Assembly (NCBI RefSeq): GCF_024713975.1
Contig: NC_091095.1
Coordinates: 19,376,501 to 19,440,500 of the forward strand
Direction of reading: 5' to 3'
Length of the DNA stretch: 64,000 nt
Source of the DNA: Paralichthys olivaceus
Taxonomy: Eukaryota; Chordata; Actinopteri; Pleuronectiformes; Paralichthyidae
In this document: piece after piece, positions 16,258 through 33,453 of the stretch
Layout of the letters: every line of letters begins with the position of its first letter
Position numbering within the stretch: position 1 is the stretch's first letter
The notes under the pieces: generated by a model
Database searches by the model: none
What the model saw: only the letters and a program-made list of their open reading frames with translations
What the model was told of the DNA's origin: nothing
Made by a program: the position numbers and the translations under genes

Positions 16258-17844
16258 TTATGTGCTGTCTTTACTCTGGGTGGTGCTGGATTTAGAGGAT
16301 TTAGACCCATCAGCTTTTTTGTCTTTTTTTGTCTGGTGTTGAGCAGAATGGCCTGAATCTGTGGACAAAGAGGGAATAAAAAGAAAACATTCAGTACCAA
16401 GTGCAAAACTATGGAAAATGTTTTAATTGCCTGAGTAAAAGTGAGTTTGTGGCTTGATTCTAATTCCAAATTATTGTGTAGCCAGTTTACACAGTGATAG
16501 TGATGTAATGATTGTGTATAGTGTTCATTTGAACTTCATCACCTGGTTGTTTTTGTTGATCCATCTGAGCCTTGGGGTTATCTACCCATAAACAATAATC
16601 TGGATTATTCAGCAGTGTCTTGCTCTGCCCACAGCTGAGACACCTCACAACAGTGAAGCGAGTCTTGCGGTTTTTCCCTTAGAAGACAAAGTCCAAAATA
16701 GATTAGCGATTCAGAATAAGATATTTATTTCTATAAACGAGCTAAATAAACCCTGAGATCTGTCATTACACTCGGCATGCAATATAAAGTAACATGGGAA
16801 ATGTAAACTACAGTAATGACGCTGTGCTTCTCAATGGCAAACTTACTTTGTTGTCTTGTTGTAGCAGTCACACCAGGGATAAGTAAAGAGAAGCACTTCT
16901 TGCATATTGTCCTCTTCACTGATGGATCTCTGCAATAAAGATGAAACATTAACTGATATGGAAAACCCCATTTAGGGCTGGAGAGATGTAACTTGATTAA
17001 ACAATAAAGCTGGCCCCTGAAAAACTTGAGTTGTCCTCTTTAGCAGTGTTCCAACTTAAACTAACAAGTCTGTGGCTCTAATCCAAATCCATTGGTTCTT
17101 AAAAAAATGCTAATTATTTAAAATATGTTGTTTCATTACAAAAAGTGCAGTCATTACTAATGCAGTGAACTTTACACATGCAGGAGTAAACTGTGGAAGT
17201 TTATATAAATACACAAGTGTACAAACCTTTGTCTGAAATTATGGATCAAAGGGATTTTACAGTAGAGTAAATATAGAGCATAATGCCTTTTTTCAATGCA
17301 AAATAATGAACTTTGAGGCTGAATTTCTCAAAAATGATACAGTAAATATGCTTGATGCTGAGTGAGTGCACAGTCAGGATGGTCCTGAGGACAACTTTTG
17401 ACAACCTTTGTCAGAAATTATGGATCAAAGTGATTTTACAGTAGAGTTAAAGATTGGCTCGCTCCGTATCATGGACTACCTGCATTTGCCATACACTCTG
17501 TAATACGGGCGCACTTGAAATCAGGAAAAGACGAACGCCTGCTCACTTGACCGCAGTGATATAGAGACAGATGAAACTCACTGTCTGAGAACCAGACGTC
17601 TCGCTACGGTCCTCTGTGTGAAGCTGTAGAAACGAGCCAGCTCCACATTCTCTGGGTTCTGAGATAAAACACAGTGAGCAGCCTGTGGAGGTAAAAACCA
17701 GGACAGCGAGTGAGTGAATAGCCAGGTGGCTAACGGCTAACACGTTAGCCATGCGATTAGCAAGTAGCTTTACTGTTCGTTTCCTACCTGGTACAGATAG
17801 TTCAGTCTCTGGTAAGCTTCTTTGTCTTTTAGCTGTTGTGCCAT
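16258..17844 (-). CDS. rpp21: Ribonuclease P/MRP protein subunit p21
   Basis: Five exons (17788-17844, 17582-17682, 16847-16929, 16543-16677, 16258-16358) join in phase to 477 nt, 158 aa; human RPP21 has about 154. The start MAQQLKDKEAYQRLNYLYQ, then AAHCVLSQNPEN, RRLVLR, DPSVKRTICKKC, LLIPG and VVRCLSCGQ follow the human protein in order. Two cysteine pairs (CKKC and CLSC) form the zinc ribbon expected of the Rpr2/Rpp21/SNM1 family. The protein is a nuclear subunit of RNase P, which removes tRNA 5' leaders, and sits next to Rpp29 in the complex. The C-terminal tail is lysine- and serine-rich and poorly conserved. Intron 2 carries a near-identical duplicated segment (17221-17270 and 17402-17452). 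Confidence 0.95.
17221..17452. repeat. Direct duplication in rpp21 intron 2
   Basis: Two copies of about 50 bp, sharing GAAATTATGGATCAAAG and GATTTTACAGTAGAGT, start at 17221 and 17402. The spacing is about 181 bp and there are only a few mismatches. Confidence 0.85.
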
Positions 17845-18465
17845 TACACTGAAATATCAGAGAAAGACAGTCTCTGTTTCGTCCTCTTGTTAAAACTTCA
17901 CAATTTGAGCGTTAGCAGCCTGAGCTCTGCTAATATCAGTGGCTGCTACACTTCCGGGCCACTCCGTCACAATAAAAGTGCCAAACAAACGTAAACCACT
18001 GAACAATGGTCGATATACTAATTTAAAATAAAGACACTTCAGAGTTAAGTTATTAACATACAAAACATTTGGATCCTCACTATCTGTTGAGAATAACTAA
18101 CACTAATTATTAGTTTATTTTGGATTCGATTCTTTTGTAGTTTGATTCAATGTAATGCAAAAGTAGAAGTATCAGAAGATTTACCTTTCATATAAATAAC
18201 ATAAGATAATGGCCTTCCCTTGGATTTGATTTCCTTTCTCAAAGCCCATCAAGATTTATCAGCAACATTCAATCATGGCATAAATATTACTCAAGTTCAT
18301 ACTTTGCACAAGATTTCAGTAAATCCAAATGACCCAAAAACATAAATGAAATAAATAAAAGTTTTATACCAATCAAAAATAGCACATTTTCATCAAACCA
18401 CCTATTAATTCCATTTAAAAATGGTATGGCAAATTGTTAATGATCTACAGCACTGCTTTTACTCA
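17845..18465. other. rpp21 promoter side and pak2 3' flank, no gene seen
   Basis: The first 150 bp are relatively GC-rich and must contain the rpp21 promoter (minus strand). The rest is AT-rich with no open frame of note. Confidence 0.5.
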
Positions 18466-18471
18466 TTTATT
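18466..18471 (-). promoter_or_regulatory. pak2: Candidate distal poly(A) signal of pak2
   Basis: TTTATT here is AATAAA on the minus strand, about 1.1 kb past the pak2 stop. The long stretch 18480-19568 has no other gene and is best read as pak2 3' UTR. Other poly(A) choices cannot be excluded. Confidence 0.35.
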
Positions 18472-19568
18472 TTCCTGTGAGTGTCTTAAAAAAAGGTGAA
18501 ATGACTGCACACATTCACGTTCACAACCAAAACACAAAAGCAATAACAGTTGCATTTATTTCGAGTGCACAGACAAAGTTGTTAGTCATCCAGATGAGAA
18601 AAAGAAACAGTCAACAAATTGTCTTCACCAGCCTTCGACAGCTTATCACAATGATATGGCCAATAGTTTTTTTTTTGTCAAAGTAATTATGAAGTACACA
18701 ATATACACATGGAGAAAGCACATTTGTTTAGTCCAGAAGAACACAAAGGACAGAGTTCAACATACAATACTCATTTTTAATAACAACAATAGAGAAGAAA
18801 GTATAAACCCTGTCAATCTAACAATTTAATTTGCCTGTAAGGTGCACCTCTGATATCAGGAGTCTAATGATACAGGGGAAGAAGTGGTACAGTAGGTCTT
18901 TAAGCTGATGGCAATCAGAGATCGGCATGAACACGACAAATGTTCACGATGATGAATGCACTGAAATGTTTCCTATAAAATTGATGAGGGAAAATGTCCA
19001 TTAAAACACGGGTTGAAGGAAATAGCATGAGTGTTCTTTGAATGAGACCCAGTACGGAACAAGAAGGGGACACATATGAAATTCAAGTATCAAAAAAACT
19101 AAGACACTGACAAGCTGAAAAGGTAAATTACAAAGGTAGTAAAAATCATGGGGAAAGAGACACTGACACAATCAACAATACATTAGGCAACATTTTGCAT
19201 TTGTTTAAGGCAGTTGATTAAAAAACTAAACAGAACTAGGCATCTTCTTCATTCCAAGTTAAATACAAGCCTAGCCCTAACATGTCACCAGGAGATTTGT
19301 TGTACAAAAACAACTACGACTGACTCTGAAACTAAGCACTTGAGTTTGACTTGTCTTCTGACGTCTGAGTGAGACTAGAGTTCATATGGACAGCGGTGGG
19401 GTTGTGCTCTGTATTTTTGGTCTTCTTCACAGTGAGGTTTTTCAGGGCTTATAAGGCTGGTGCATCAAGAGCGGCAAGTCAATCTCAGCCTATTGTCTGG
19501 CACAAAATCTAAATGGTTGGCACATATCTGTGCACAGCATGGGAAGGCAGGGGAGCTAGTTTCATCAG

Positions 19569-25419
<5,851 letters not shown>

Positions 25420-26479
25420 TATTGCCTTAAGTTTTTCGAGAGCCTCACAAGGCTAACGAGGCAGGGGAACACAACAGGGCAAGGATGGAGAGGGCAGCAA
25501 AAAGAGAGGGAGCGAGGTGGTGCTCACATCAGCATGAGGCTCAGGTGTGCTCATGCACAATGAGAGGATGTGCAGAAGATGACAGCGGAAGAGACAGGAA
25601 GCACCCGGTTGTACCTGGAAGAATATGTGACGTTAAGCAGATAATACACATTGTAAGAAGATCACAAATACAGCAGGCTGAGAAATACATAGGAACTACT
25701 TCCTAACGTAAAGCAATATAATGAAGAGCTCAACTCTACACAATATGTTTTCATCTTTCACACACACAAAGTACAACTACTCGGATTCAAATCAGCCACC
25801 CTCCAGTCCACTGTGTCAACAAACATCTTTACTAATGATTCAAGTTTTGTGAAGCGAGTTTTGTGTTGAGTCTGTAAAGACGACCGATTGTTTGGTGAAT
25901 AAATAAAGAGGGTGAGAGAAGAGACAACAGGTTCAAGGGGAGACTGTTGTTGGTGGAGCAGCAACAGTACACCCAGCTCATCGTGAAACATCTTAGACTC
26001 TTCACAGTCCAGTGTTGACTAAAAATACTTTCTATTTAGCTGAGTAGTTTCTCTTAAAGATGAGCCCAGATGAACTCAGAGAATAATGGAAGTTGCTCTT
26101 CTCACAGTAATAGAGGCAGACATGCAACACTTTGTTGCATCTTGGTAAAATATACCGAGTGCACACGTTGGTTTTCAGTCCATTATTTCCCCATATATCG
26201 GTGCTTGTATCTTCCAAAGTGTCCTTCAAATATGTAACAACAGGGGCGGCTAGCAGGCTAACGCTAGCATGAAGTACTTGGCCAACAAGTGTGCTAGCAT
26301 TACGCTAGCGTTAGCACGGTAAGCTACATTAGCGTCTGCAATCTTTATAGAGGAGCGTTAAGTGCTCGGCTGATAGCAAACTGGTCTTGTGGCTCAAGTG
26401 AAGTTTCCCCCTGAAGAAGTTAACAATGTGAAGATGTGTCAGAGGAAGCAGAAATAGTAAAGTAGCCAACGAGCTAACT

Positions 26480-26760
26480 AGCGCAGAGGAGCTTTATTCT
26501 CAGGCTAACGAAGCAGGAGCAGCGGAGCTCACCGGAGATTCCTCACCAGCTAAACTTGAACACAACTTGACTCCTGGACGATCCTCGACGGTCTGTGGCA
26601 CCTCCGTAAATCCGTCAAAAGCACCTCCTCTGGAACATGTGGCCCCGCTGGTTCACACCGCGCACAAATAACTTAGAGGAAACGCCAATGCAACTATTTA
26701 CAATTCAACTTTTCTTCTATCTTTTGGGCCCTTGGATTATTCCGCTATGTCGTAGGGGAA
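26480..26760 (-). promoter_or_regulatory. pak2: Probable pak2 promoter and non-coding first exon
   Basis: A GC-richer patch 1.1 kb upstream of the pak2 start codon contains a donor-like GGTGAG on the minus strand near 26530-26545 (in the sequence CTCACCGGAG). Placement is by composition and distance; no core element is certain. Confidence 0.35.
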
Positions 26761-28325
26761 GCGGAACTACCGACCCAGCCCTGCTACAGCCTATTCAGTC
26801 TGTACTGGGGCTTTGGGATGAATGGTGTCTATCTGAGTGCAGACATCACAGCCTGTCTGCTCTGATGACACTACAACACCACTACACTCTCACATCATCA
26901 CACTCAGGAAACTGACTGTGACAAGATGCATTTAGCTCCAAAGCATTTTAGATCATCCAGTTCATTTTTAGTGTGAAGGAGAGGCTGGTTAATATACAGC
27001 TTTACCTGGAGTATAAAAGTGTAAAGCCCCGGTCCTGTGCAAAATTTGTGCAAATTGAGCTGAGACGTGGTTGTGTTTGAATCATGATGCACACTTTTAT
27101 TGCATACCATGAGTGTGATCTCTTATCCACACCAGTGTAGCAATCTAACATGTCCATATATGGTGCAGATGTTTGAATGGGTCAAATGTAGTTCTGTAGA
27201 TCAATAATATACATATAGTTTCCATATCATCCTTTGTTGTCCTGTAGGTGATTGTGACATTTGACCTGTGTTTGGGCAAATTTAAAAAACACAAGGAAAC
27301 AAGGGGAAAAGAATGATACCCATGTACGTACATGTATTTGTTTTATTTACAGCAGCCTTGTGTACGTCTGTAATGTTCATCTGTTTAAACCTCTTTATAT
27401 ACAGTCTATGGTTTAAACACAGAATCTCAAAATACTTTACAAAAAGGTTGTAGTTATAATGCTGTAAGTCAAACATAAACTATTTTCAAGATAAATGTCA
27501 CATTATTATTTCATTTAGTTTAAAGACTTGGTTGCATTTTTAAACTCTACTTTATGAGCAGAGACAAACACTTGATTGAATTTGAGGTAGATCAATCCTG
27601 TGTTATACCTCCACACAGTGCTTACACAATGCATAAGAAATATTTCAATCTACATTGAACCTTTGTTATATTGCTATGAAAAATTGTATTGTGATAATTA
27701 TTGATATTGTTTTATTGCCCAACCCAAGGTACAACAGAATAAAAAGAAACTTCCCTGTTAACATGTATTAAGATAGGAATTTGTCCTAAGTTAAACAAGA
27801 CAAAAGTCACCACAGAGCATAGAGAGCAGTGGAAGTTAAGAGAGTAGATTTTACTTTTGGTTACTTGGATCTTGAATATTGTTTGCAAATTGGATTTAGA
27901 GCTTCCTATAAACATGATAGGTGGCAACACCTCATTCCTGTGAGGCCAAGTGTTTTCAAACCCAGTAAATAAACAATTGCCATCTTCTACTATGCCCTGG
28001 GCCATGCTACTCTCTCTGACCCAAGATTATAACCACAAAAAACATGTAACAGGCCTGTTTCAAAAGGTGGGTTATCTGGATTATTTTGCAGAGAAAGACT
28101 TGAAACTTCTCTAATTATGGAACCTGATCTAGATAGTGTCATCTCCAGGGGATGTTCACTTCTCATTTTAAACTATTGATATACATCTGATCTATTATAT
28201 CCGTCTCTTTATGTCTGTGTTATCTTTTAATGCCCATTTGATGTTGCTGAATATAACAATATCATAATCATCCCGGTATCAGACAAAACAATACAATTAT
28301 GTAAACTATTAAGGTATGCTGACCA
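26761..28325. other. Intergenic region between pak2 and pigx, no gene seen
   Basis: AT-rich sequence without recognisable exons. The right-hand part is probably pigx 3' UTR on the minus strand; a TTTATT (AATAAA reversed) near 27711 is one possible end. Confidence 0.5.
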
Positions 28326-30507
28326 TTACTGAATTATTTGATGATTCCACATGTATTTGGACAGCACCACACAGCAGATCATTGTGACCAGAAGAGTTCC
28401 ACCACACACAGGCATCACCAGAGACCTGTCACCGACTGGGATCTGCACACTCACGGGACCATGCTTCGACAGGATAAAAGATATTTTTGAATGGGGAAAA
28501 AAAGAAACAACAGATAATTAGTATGATGAATTTTTTTTAAACTTTAAAAAAAATGTTTTTACACACAACATTTTGATAAGATTTTCAGTGAAACACCTGA
28601 TGCTGCTGGATTTTAACCCATGAACAAGTGCTTGAGTTATCTACACTGCAGGGGGCATCCACAACAGTGCAAGGTTCCAAGTTTTTCAGCTGCAAACCTA
28701 GAAGTAAGAAAGACTTTTAGATTAACACTACACCATTAATCAATTTCGTTCTCTGTCAATAACAACATATGTGTGTACAGATATATATCCTTAAAGTTAC
28801 AGTGTGTAGAATTTTGTCATATCTAGTGTTGAAATTGCATGTTGCAGCTGAACACCCCTCACCTCACCCTCTCCTTCCAAACATGAAAGAGAACCAGTGG
28901 CAGCCTTTAATTGTTATAAAACTCAAAAGGTGTTTAGTTTGTCCAGTCTGGACTAATGTAAAAAATATGGCGGCCTCCGTAGAGAGGGTCCCCTAAATGT
29001 AAATATAAAGTATTTAAATATAAAAGGCCTTTTCTGGGGTAAAGAAAACAACAATTCATACAATTTAGATGAAACGAACTAGTGAAAACATCATGAGGAT
29101 TATTCTACATGAAATTTCTGCCAATAGTTTCCTTTCACCTAAATCTTACACACTGGACCTTTAACTAATAACTTCACTGTCTAGTGAGCAAAATTGGACC
29201 CCATAGTTTTGCATTATTTACTGCTGAAGGAGCTGAAATATTGATTTCCCAGCTGGACACTAGTGAGCTATATGATAAAACATTTTAATAACTTGTTTCT
29301 TAGAACAGAAGCACATGTGGCTAATCTGGCCATAGTATAAAAATGACCCACTTACATTTGTCATCCCGTAGCAGCAGCTCAGGAGGTTGGATGTCGACAG
29401 ATGTAAATGTTTTCCCAACAGAAGAGGCCTCGTGATAGCGGCCATGTATCGGAATTGTTACTTTTAGCAGCCTGGGAGTTGGATCGTCAGGGGTGGGAAA
29501 CACATAGCTGACAAATCCTGAAGTCTTTTGAGCAGGCTCCTCAAGGTCAATGGCTGAATCGATCAATATCTTACAAAAAGCAACATACATAGTGAATGTG
29601 GTTAGTGATATTTATTTCAACGCTTTGCTTGTTTCTGTTCAGTTTTGTGGTATTAATCAAAGGTAACAAGATGTTGTATGTATGGGTTTCACCTGCCAAT
29701 CCCTTTGATCTCTCAGGGATGCGAGCTGGTAGGGATCGATGAAGACACCTTGAGGCCATCGATAAACCAGCAAAACTCTGACACTACCGAGCACAGCAGG
29801 GCTGAGCTCAACAGTGGTTATCACCTCCCTAAACATGACAAAAATCATTTACTCATTTCACTCACAATAAGTCGTGAACATAGCAGTACCAGTAATAAAA
29901 CTGCTCAGCAATTACCTGTGGAAACCTTGTTTACTAAGCTCCACAGACATTGATGTGGATTCAAGACACAGCTTCAGAGGATCACAATCCTTTGTGTCTG
30001 TAAAAATGTGCATGTTAGATTGATGAAGATCACAATACAAGCGAGAGCTCTTTTCATTCATTCTATTAATAATGCATTTATGACTGAAATAATCAGTTTA
30101 CTTTTTAGTTTACTCTGACAAGGCATTAAATAAGAAAATGCCGCAGAAGATATACGAAAGCTCAAACCAAAATATAAAGAAATTAGGTTTTAGGATTGGG
30201 GAATAAACGTTAAATATCCAACTACACAGTCAATACTGGAAGACCAAAGATACAACAAAGCCATAATTGTTTTTTTCATTCAAGAGACTGTAATACAATC
30301 AACATTATATTCCTTAACTACACTATGTTCTTCCTTCTGAGACTTCCTGTCAACATCATGTTTATCCTAACCTATCATACATTTTTACCAAAACTGAGTT
30401 CAAAGTTTTGGCAACAGTTAAGCAGTATATCAATATATCTTACCCTGTTCGATAGAACATTGACATGTTGCTAACCAGGTCAACAAAGAGAGCAATATCA
30501 AATACAT
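28326..30507 (-). CDS. pigx: GPI mannosyltransferase I subunit PIG-X
   Basis: Six exons (30444-30507, 29916-29997, 29693-29828, 29356-29569, 28597-28697, 28326-28463) join in phase to 735 nt, 244 aa; human PIGX has about 258. The start MYLILLSLLTWLATCQC looks like an ER signal peptide. Next come GFHREV, then the family hallmark GVFIDPYQLASLRD (human GLYVDPYELASLRE), PIHGRYHE, PPELLLRDDKC, and a hydrophobic C-terminal helix (GGTLLVTMICCVVLSKYM). PIG-X is a type I ER membrane protein that stabilises the catalytic subunit PIG-M, which adds the first mannose to GPI anchors. Divergence is high outside the hallmark, as is normal for this family. It is head-to-head with cep19 (535 bp between start codons) and next to pak2, as in human 3q29. 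A MITE sits in intron 4. Confidence 0.93.
28791..29164. mobile_element. TTAA-flanked MITE, copy 2, in pigx intron 4
   Basis: Same element as 4401-4751, with inverted ends (AGTTACAGTGTGTAGAATTT and AAATCTTACACACTGGACCT) flanked by TTAA on both sides. It is 374 bp and has no coding capacity. Confidence 0.8.
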
Positions 30508-31042
30508 TAAAATGTTAAAGGAGAATTTCAACCACCTATTTACAAACTATTTCTAGTATTTATCATAAGTTTCTGAATAGACTGCAGCAGGTTGGATTCC
30601 TGAACCCGGAAATAAGTGAGAGCTGTTTACGGAAAAGAAATAAAGAAGGGACCTTTTGTAGTTCCAGAGAAGCTGCGCCAGTGCCTGACGAAAAATAGAA
30701 CGAACACAATCACGGGGGAAATTATTTTCTGCAAATTTTACGCATAAATATCACGTTTAGACAGTTTTTGTTTGTTAATGATATTTCCAGCGAGTGAAGT
30801 TTTCTTTAAAAAAAATATTTACTCTAAATGTAGACAGGCTTCGCTGAAGACTGAAAGATTTGACATCGACCAACGTTGCGAACAGGCAGCGTCAACGTCT
30901 CAATCTGCAGGATTCAGATGGTCTGCTGCTTCAGACTCTTCGTCACAAGCTAATGTCAACTATTCGTTATTATGGTTAAAATGCGCTATTGATTTAGTTT
31001 AAATACAGTTTAAACCAAGTTTGTAAGAGACATAAACAGAGG
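30508..31042. promoter_or_regulatory. Shared divergent promoter region of pigx and cep19
   Basis: Only 535 bp separate the two start codons, which face away from each other. Each gene's 5' UTR must lie inside it, so a bidirectional promoter is the simple reading. No TATA box is evident. The same head-to-head pair exists in human. Confidence 0.6.
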
Positions 31043-31993
31043 ATGCTTTACGAAGCAAAGCGATGTGGAGTGAAGTTCTCTCCTGCCTCCATAGTTATAA
31101 TTTATCAACACACGGAAACCAAAAAGATACGAAAGAGAATAATACCTTTAAGGAACTTCTCAAAGTATTCAGGTAAAACAAGATGTTCATTGTGCAACTT
31201 ACACTTAAAGTACCTCACATCTACAGCAATCACAGGTTATTATTGTGATTATTACCAGCCAGGCACAGGGGGTTAACCACGAGACTCAAAAATCTCTCAG
31301 GGACTCTGAAGGTTTCAGATTTGTGATGACCCTGTAGTAATATTATTGACTGTAGAATAGTGGGAATACGAACCAATAAGACCACATGTAAAGTGCAAGG
31401 ATCAGAGCATTAAGGAGGTTTATACCGTCAGTGGCCCTGCATACAAAAACATTTGAGCTGATTATAAGATGGTGCTTGATCAAATTACAACAAAATAAGT
31501 GACAGGAAGACTTCCATCATTGAGACTCCTCTGCTTTTATCATTTTACAGAAAATACAATCAATTCCAAAAGGAAACTGCAGCAAAGACACACCTTTAAC
31601 ATACTAAATATCTGAACCCTTGATGTCTCCTCTCTTCAACCTCCAGACTACAGCCTGGCTGCTGAGAGGCTGAAGAACCACCCTCGGCACAGGGACTACC
31701 TGGAGGCTGTGTCACAGAGCCAGCTCGAGAAGCTTCACATCATCCTGCGAGACCACATGCAGGGCTTCAGCCTGGAGCACAGCCTCGCCTCGTTCCAGCT
31801 GGACCCCGACCAAGACCTGAACAAACTGGACGACGAGGAGCTGGCTCGCAAGAAGGGCCAAATGGACGAACTGTTTGAGAAGAACCGCAGGCGCAAAGAT
31901 GATCCTGACTTTGTCTATGACCTGGAAGTGGAGTTCAACAAGCCCACCCGAGAAAAGTGCAGCTGGGATGACGAGTCTGATGATGAATTTTAA
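31043..31993 (+). CDS. cep19: Centrosomal protein of 19 kDa
   Basis: Two exons (31043-31172 and 31647-31993) join in phase to 477 nt, 158 aa; human CEP19 has about 163. The N-terminus [17 protein letters not shown] with [14 protein letters not shown], the middle [36 protein letters not shown] and the acidic end DDESDDEF all follow human CEP19. The protein sits at the mother centriole and ciliary base, where it binds CEP350/FGFR1OP and recruits RABL2 for entry of intraflagellar transport trains; human loss causes obesity. An upstream in-frame ATG was not found in the same exon, and the chosen start aligns with the human start region. A poly(A) signal AATAAA lies at 32222-32227. Confidence 0.95.
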
Positions 31994-32221
31994 AACCGTT
32001 CCCAATCCTTTATGTATATATAGTTTTGAATAGTAGTTTTTGTACTTTGTTAGAAAATATAACAGTTCTCAGTGATATCAGCAAGTTCTGTGTTCTATAA
32101 AAGTAAATGAGATATTGTTTTGATATAAATGTTACTGTTGAAATTAATGTGTTTTATTAATTTAAGGTTTAAGAACCACCAATCATGTGGAAATGGGGAC
32201 ACAGCAGGAGTTTCACAATCA

Positions 32222-32227
32222 AATAAA
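32222..32227 (+). promoter_or_regulatory. cep19: Poly(A) signal of cep19
   Basis: AATAAA about 230 bp past the cep19 stop. Confidence 0.55.
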
Positions 32228-32339
32228 AGCAATCTACATAATTCATAGATAAGATGAAACAGCCCACCCAAGTTTGTGACTGCTCCGTGATCATTTTCAA
32301 ACTGCAAAGAAAGAGATGCTGCACAAATAATAGTGAATA

Positions 32340-32345
32340 TTTATT
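32340..32345 (-). promoter_or_regulatory. ing5: Candidate poly(A) signal of ing5
   Basis: TTTATT on plus, AATAAA on minus, about 1.1 kb past the ing5 stop. Another TTTATT lies about 50 bp upstream in the transcript, near 32393. Confidence 0.4.
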
Positions 32346-32553
32346 TGGTATAAAATACTGAATTTTACAAAATACAAAGACTTTGGCTCTTTTATTTGTG
32401 GCTTACACCTAAATGAGGGATATTCACAGTAGAATATGAAAGAAGATGCTAAAATCCTATTAAATAAAATTTGAGTGTTCACCTATAAGTAATACAACAA
32501 ATATATCTTTGGGAAAAACACAGCTTCCATAAAATAGTTTCATATCATTCTAA

Positions 32554-32585
<32 letters not shown>

Positions 32586-33453
32586 TTTAAGTATAGTATA
32601 GATTTCCATATATGGTTTGAAGCGATGTTCTATGGCCAAGTTTTAGATGAGAAAACCAAACCTCTTCAGGGGAAAATTTCATTCAAAGTGCTTAAATACC
32701 TCATTCAGCTGACAAAAGACACTGACCGACTGACCATTAGTACCACAATACATTCACAGATGTCGCCGTTTTTTGAAAATAAGTAAAGAATAGATTTACA
32801 TTGCTTTGCTTGTTTGGTTTAAGCTAATCAAAACACAAATTCTTACATCAGTATTAATTGCAGTCATTGATGCGGTGCTGATGTATTCCCTAAGGAGGTA
32901 GTAACAGAAAATCTGACACATAATTCTTTTTACCACCATTTTTTCTGTGGAATTAGGGGTTTAAAACTATATTCTCAGCAGGCTGTTAATTTATTTAAAA
33001 ATATTTCTTTATAAAATTGACATTTCAAGTATACTAAAGCCACAATCCAGGATTTCAGAGTATGTTAGTAATGACAATATATGTATATATATATAGTATA
33101 TGACTTAATGAGAATAAGTTTGTTTAGCAATGATTTGTGCGTTTCCAACTACACTACCCAGACCAAGTTACCCAAAGTACACAAAAACTATATACTGTAG
33201 GTGAATGAATTATTTGAAAGCTAATGGAAAAGAGAATAATCTTAAAATCCAGTAGCACAAACAAAATGAAGCCAGAAGAGGGTGGGATGATATTGCCACA
33301 AGTGTAGCTATACTCCAAATCTGGATTGGGCCTTTTAAAATAAGATGTATGACTCACAATTTCTATGGTGATTGATAGAAAGTGAAATATATATATATAT
33401 TAAACTACAAAAAAATACATACATTATTTCTGTTTTTCTGAAAATAAAAAATC

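Larger units (their letters stand above)
31994..33453. other. Convergent 3' UTRs of cep19 and ing5
   Basis: No exon is visible. AATAAA on plus at 32222-32227 (cep19) and TTTATT, read as AATAAA on minus, at 32340-32345 (ing5) suggest the two transcripts end about 110 bp apart. AT dinucleotide runs occur near 32558-32585 and 33078-33105. Confidence 0.55.

Noticed and set aside
26637-26915. 92-codon open frame on the plus strand upstream of pak2
   Set aside because: It is short, has no recognisable domain, and lies in the pak2 promoter side and spacer.
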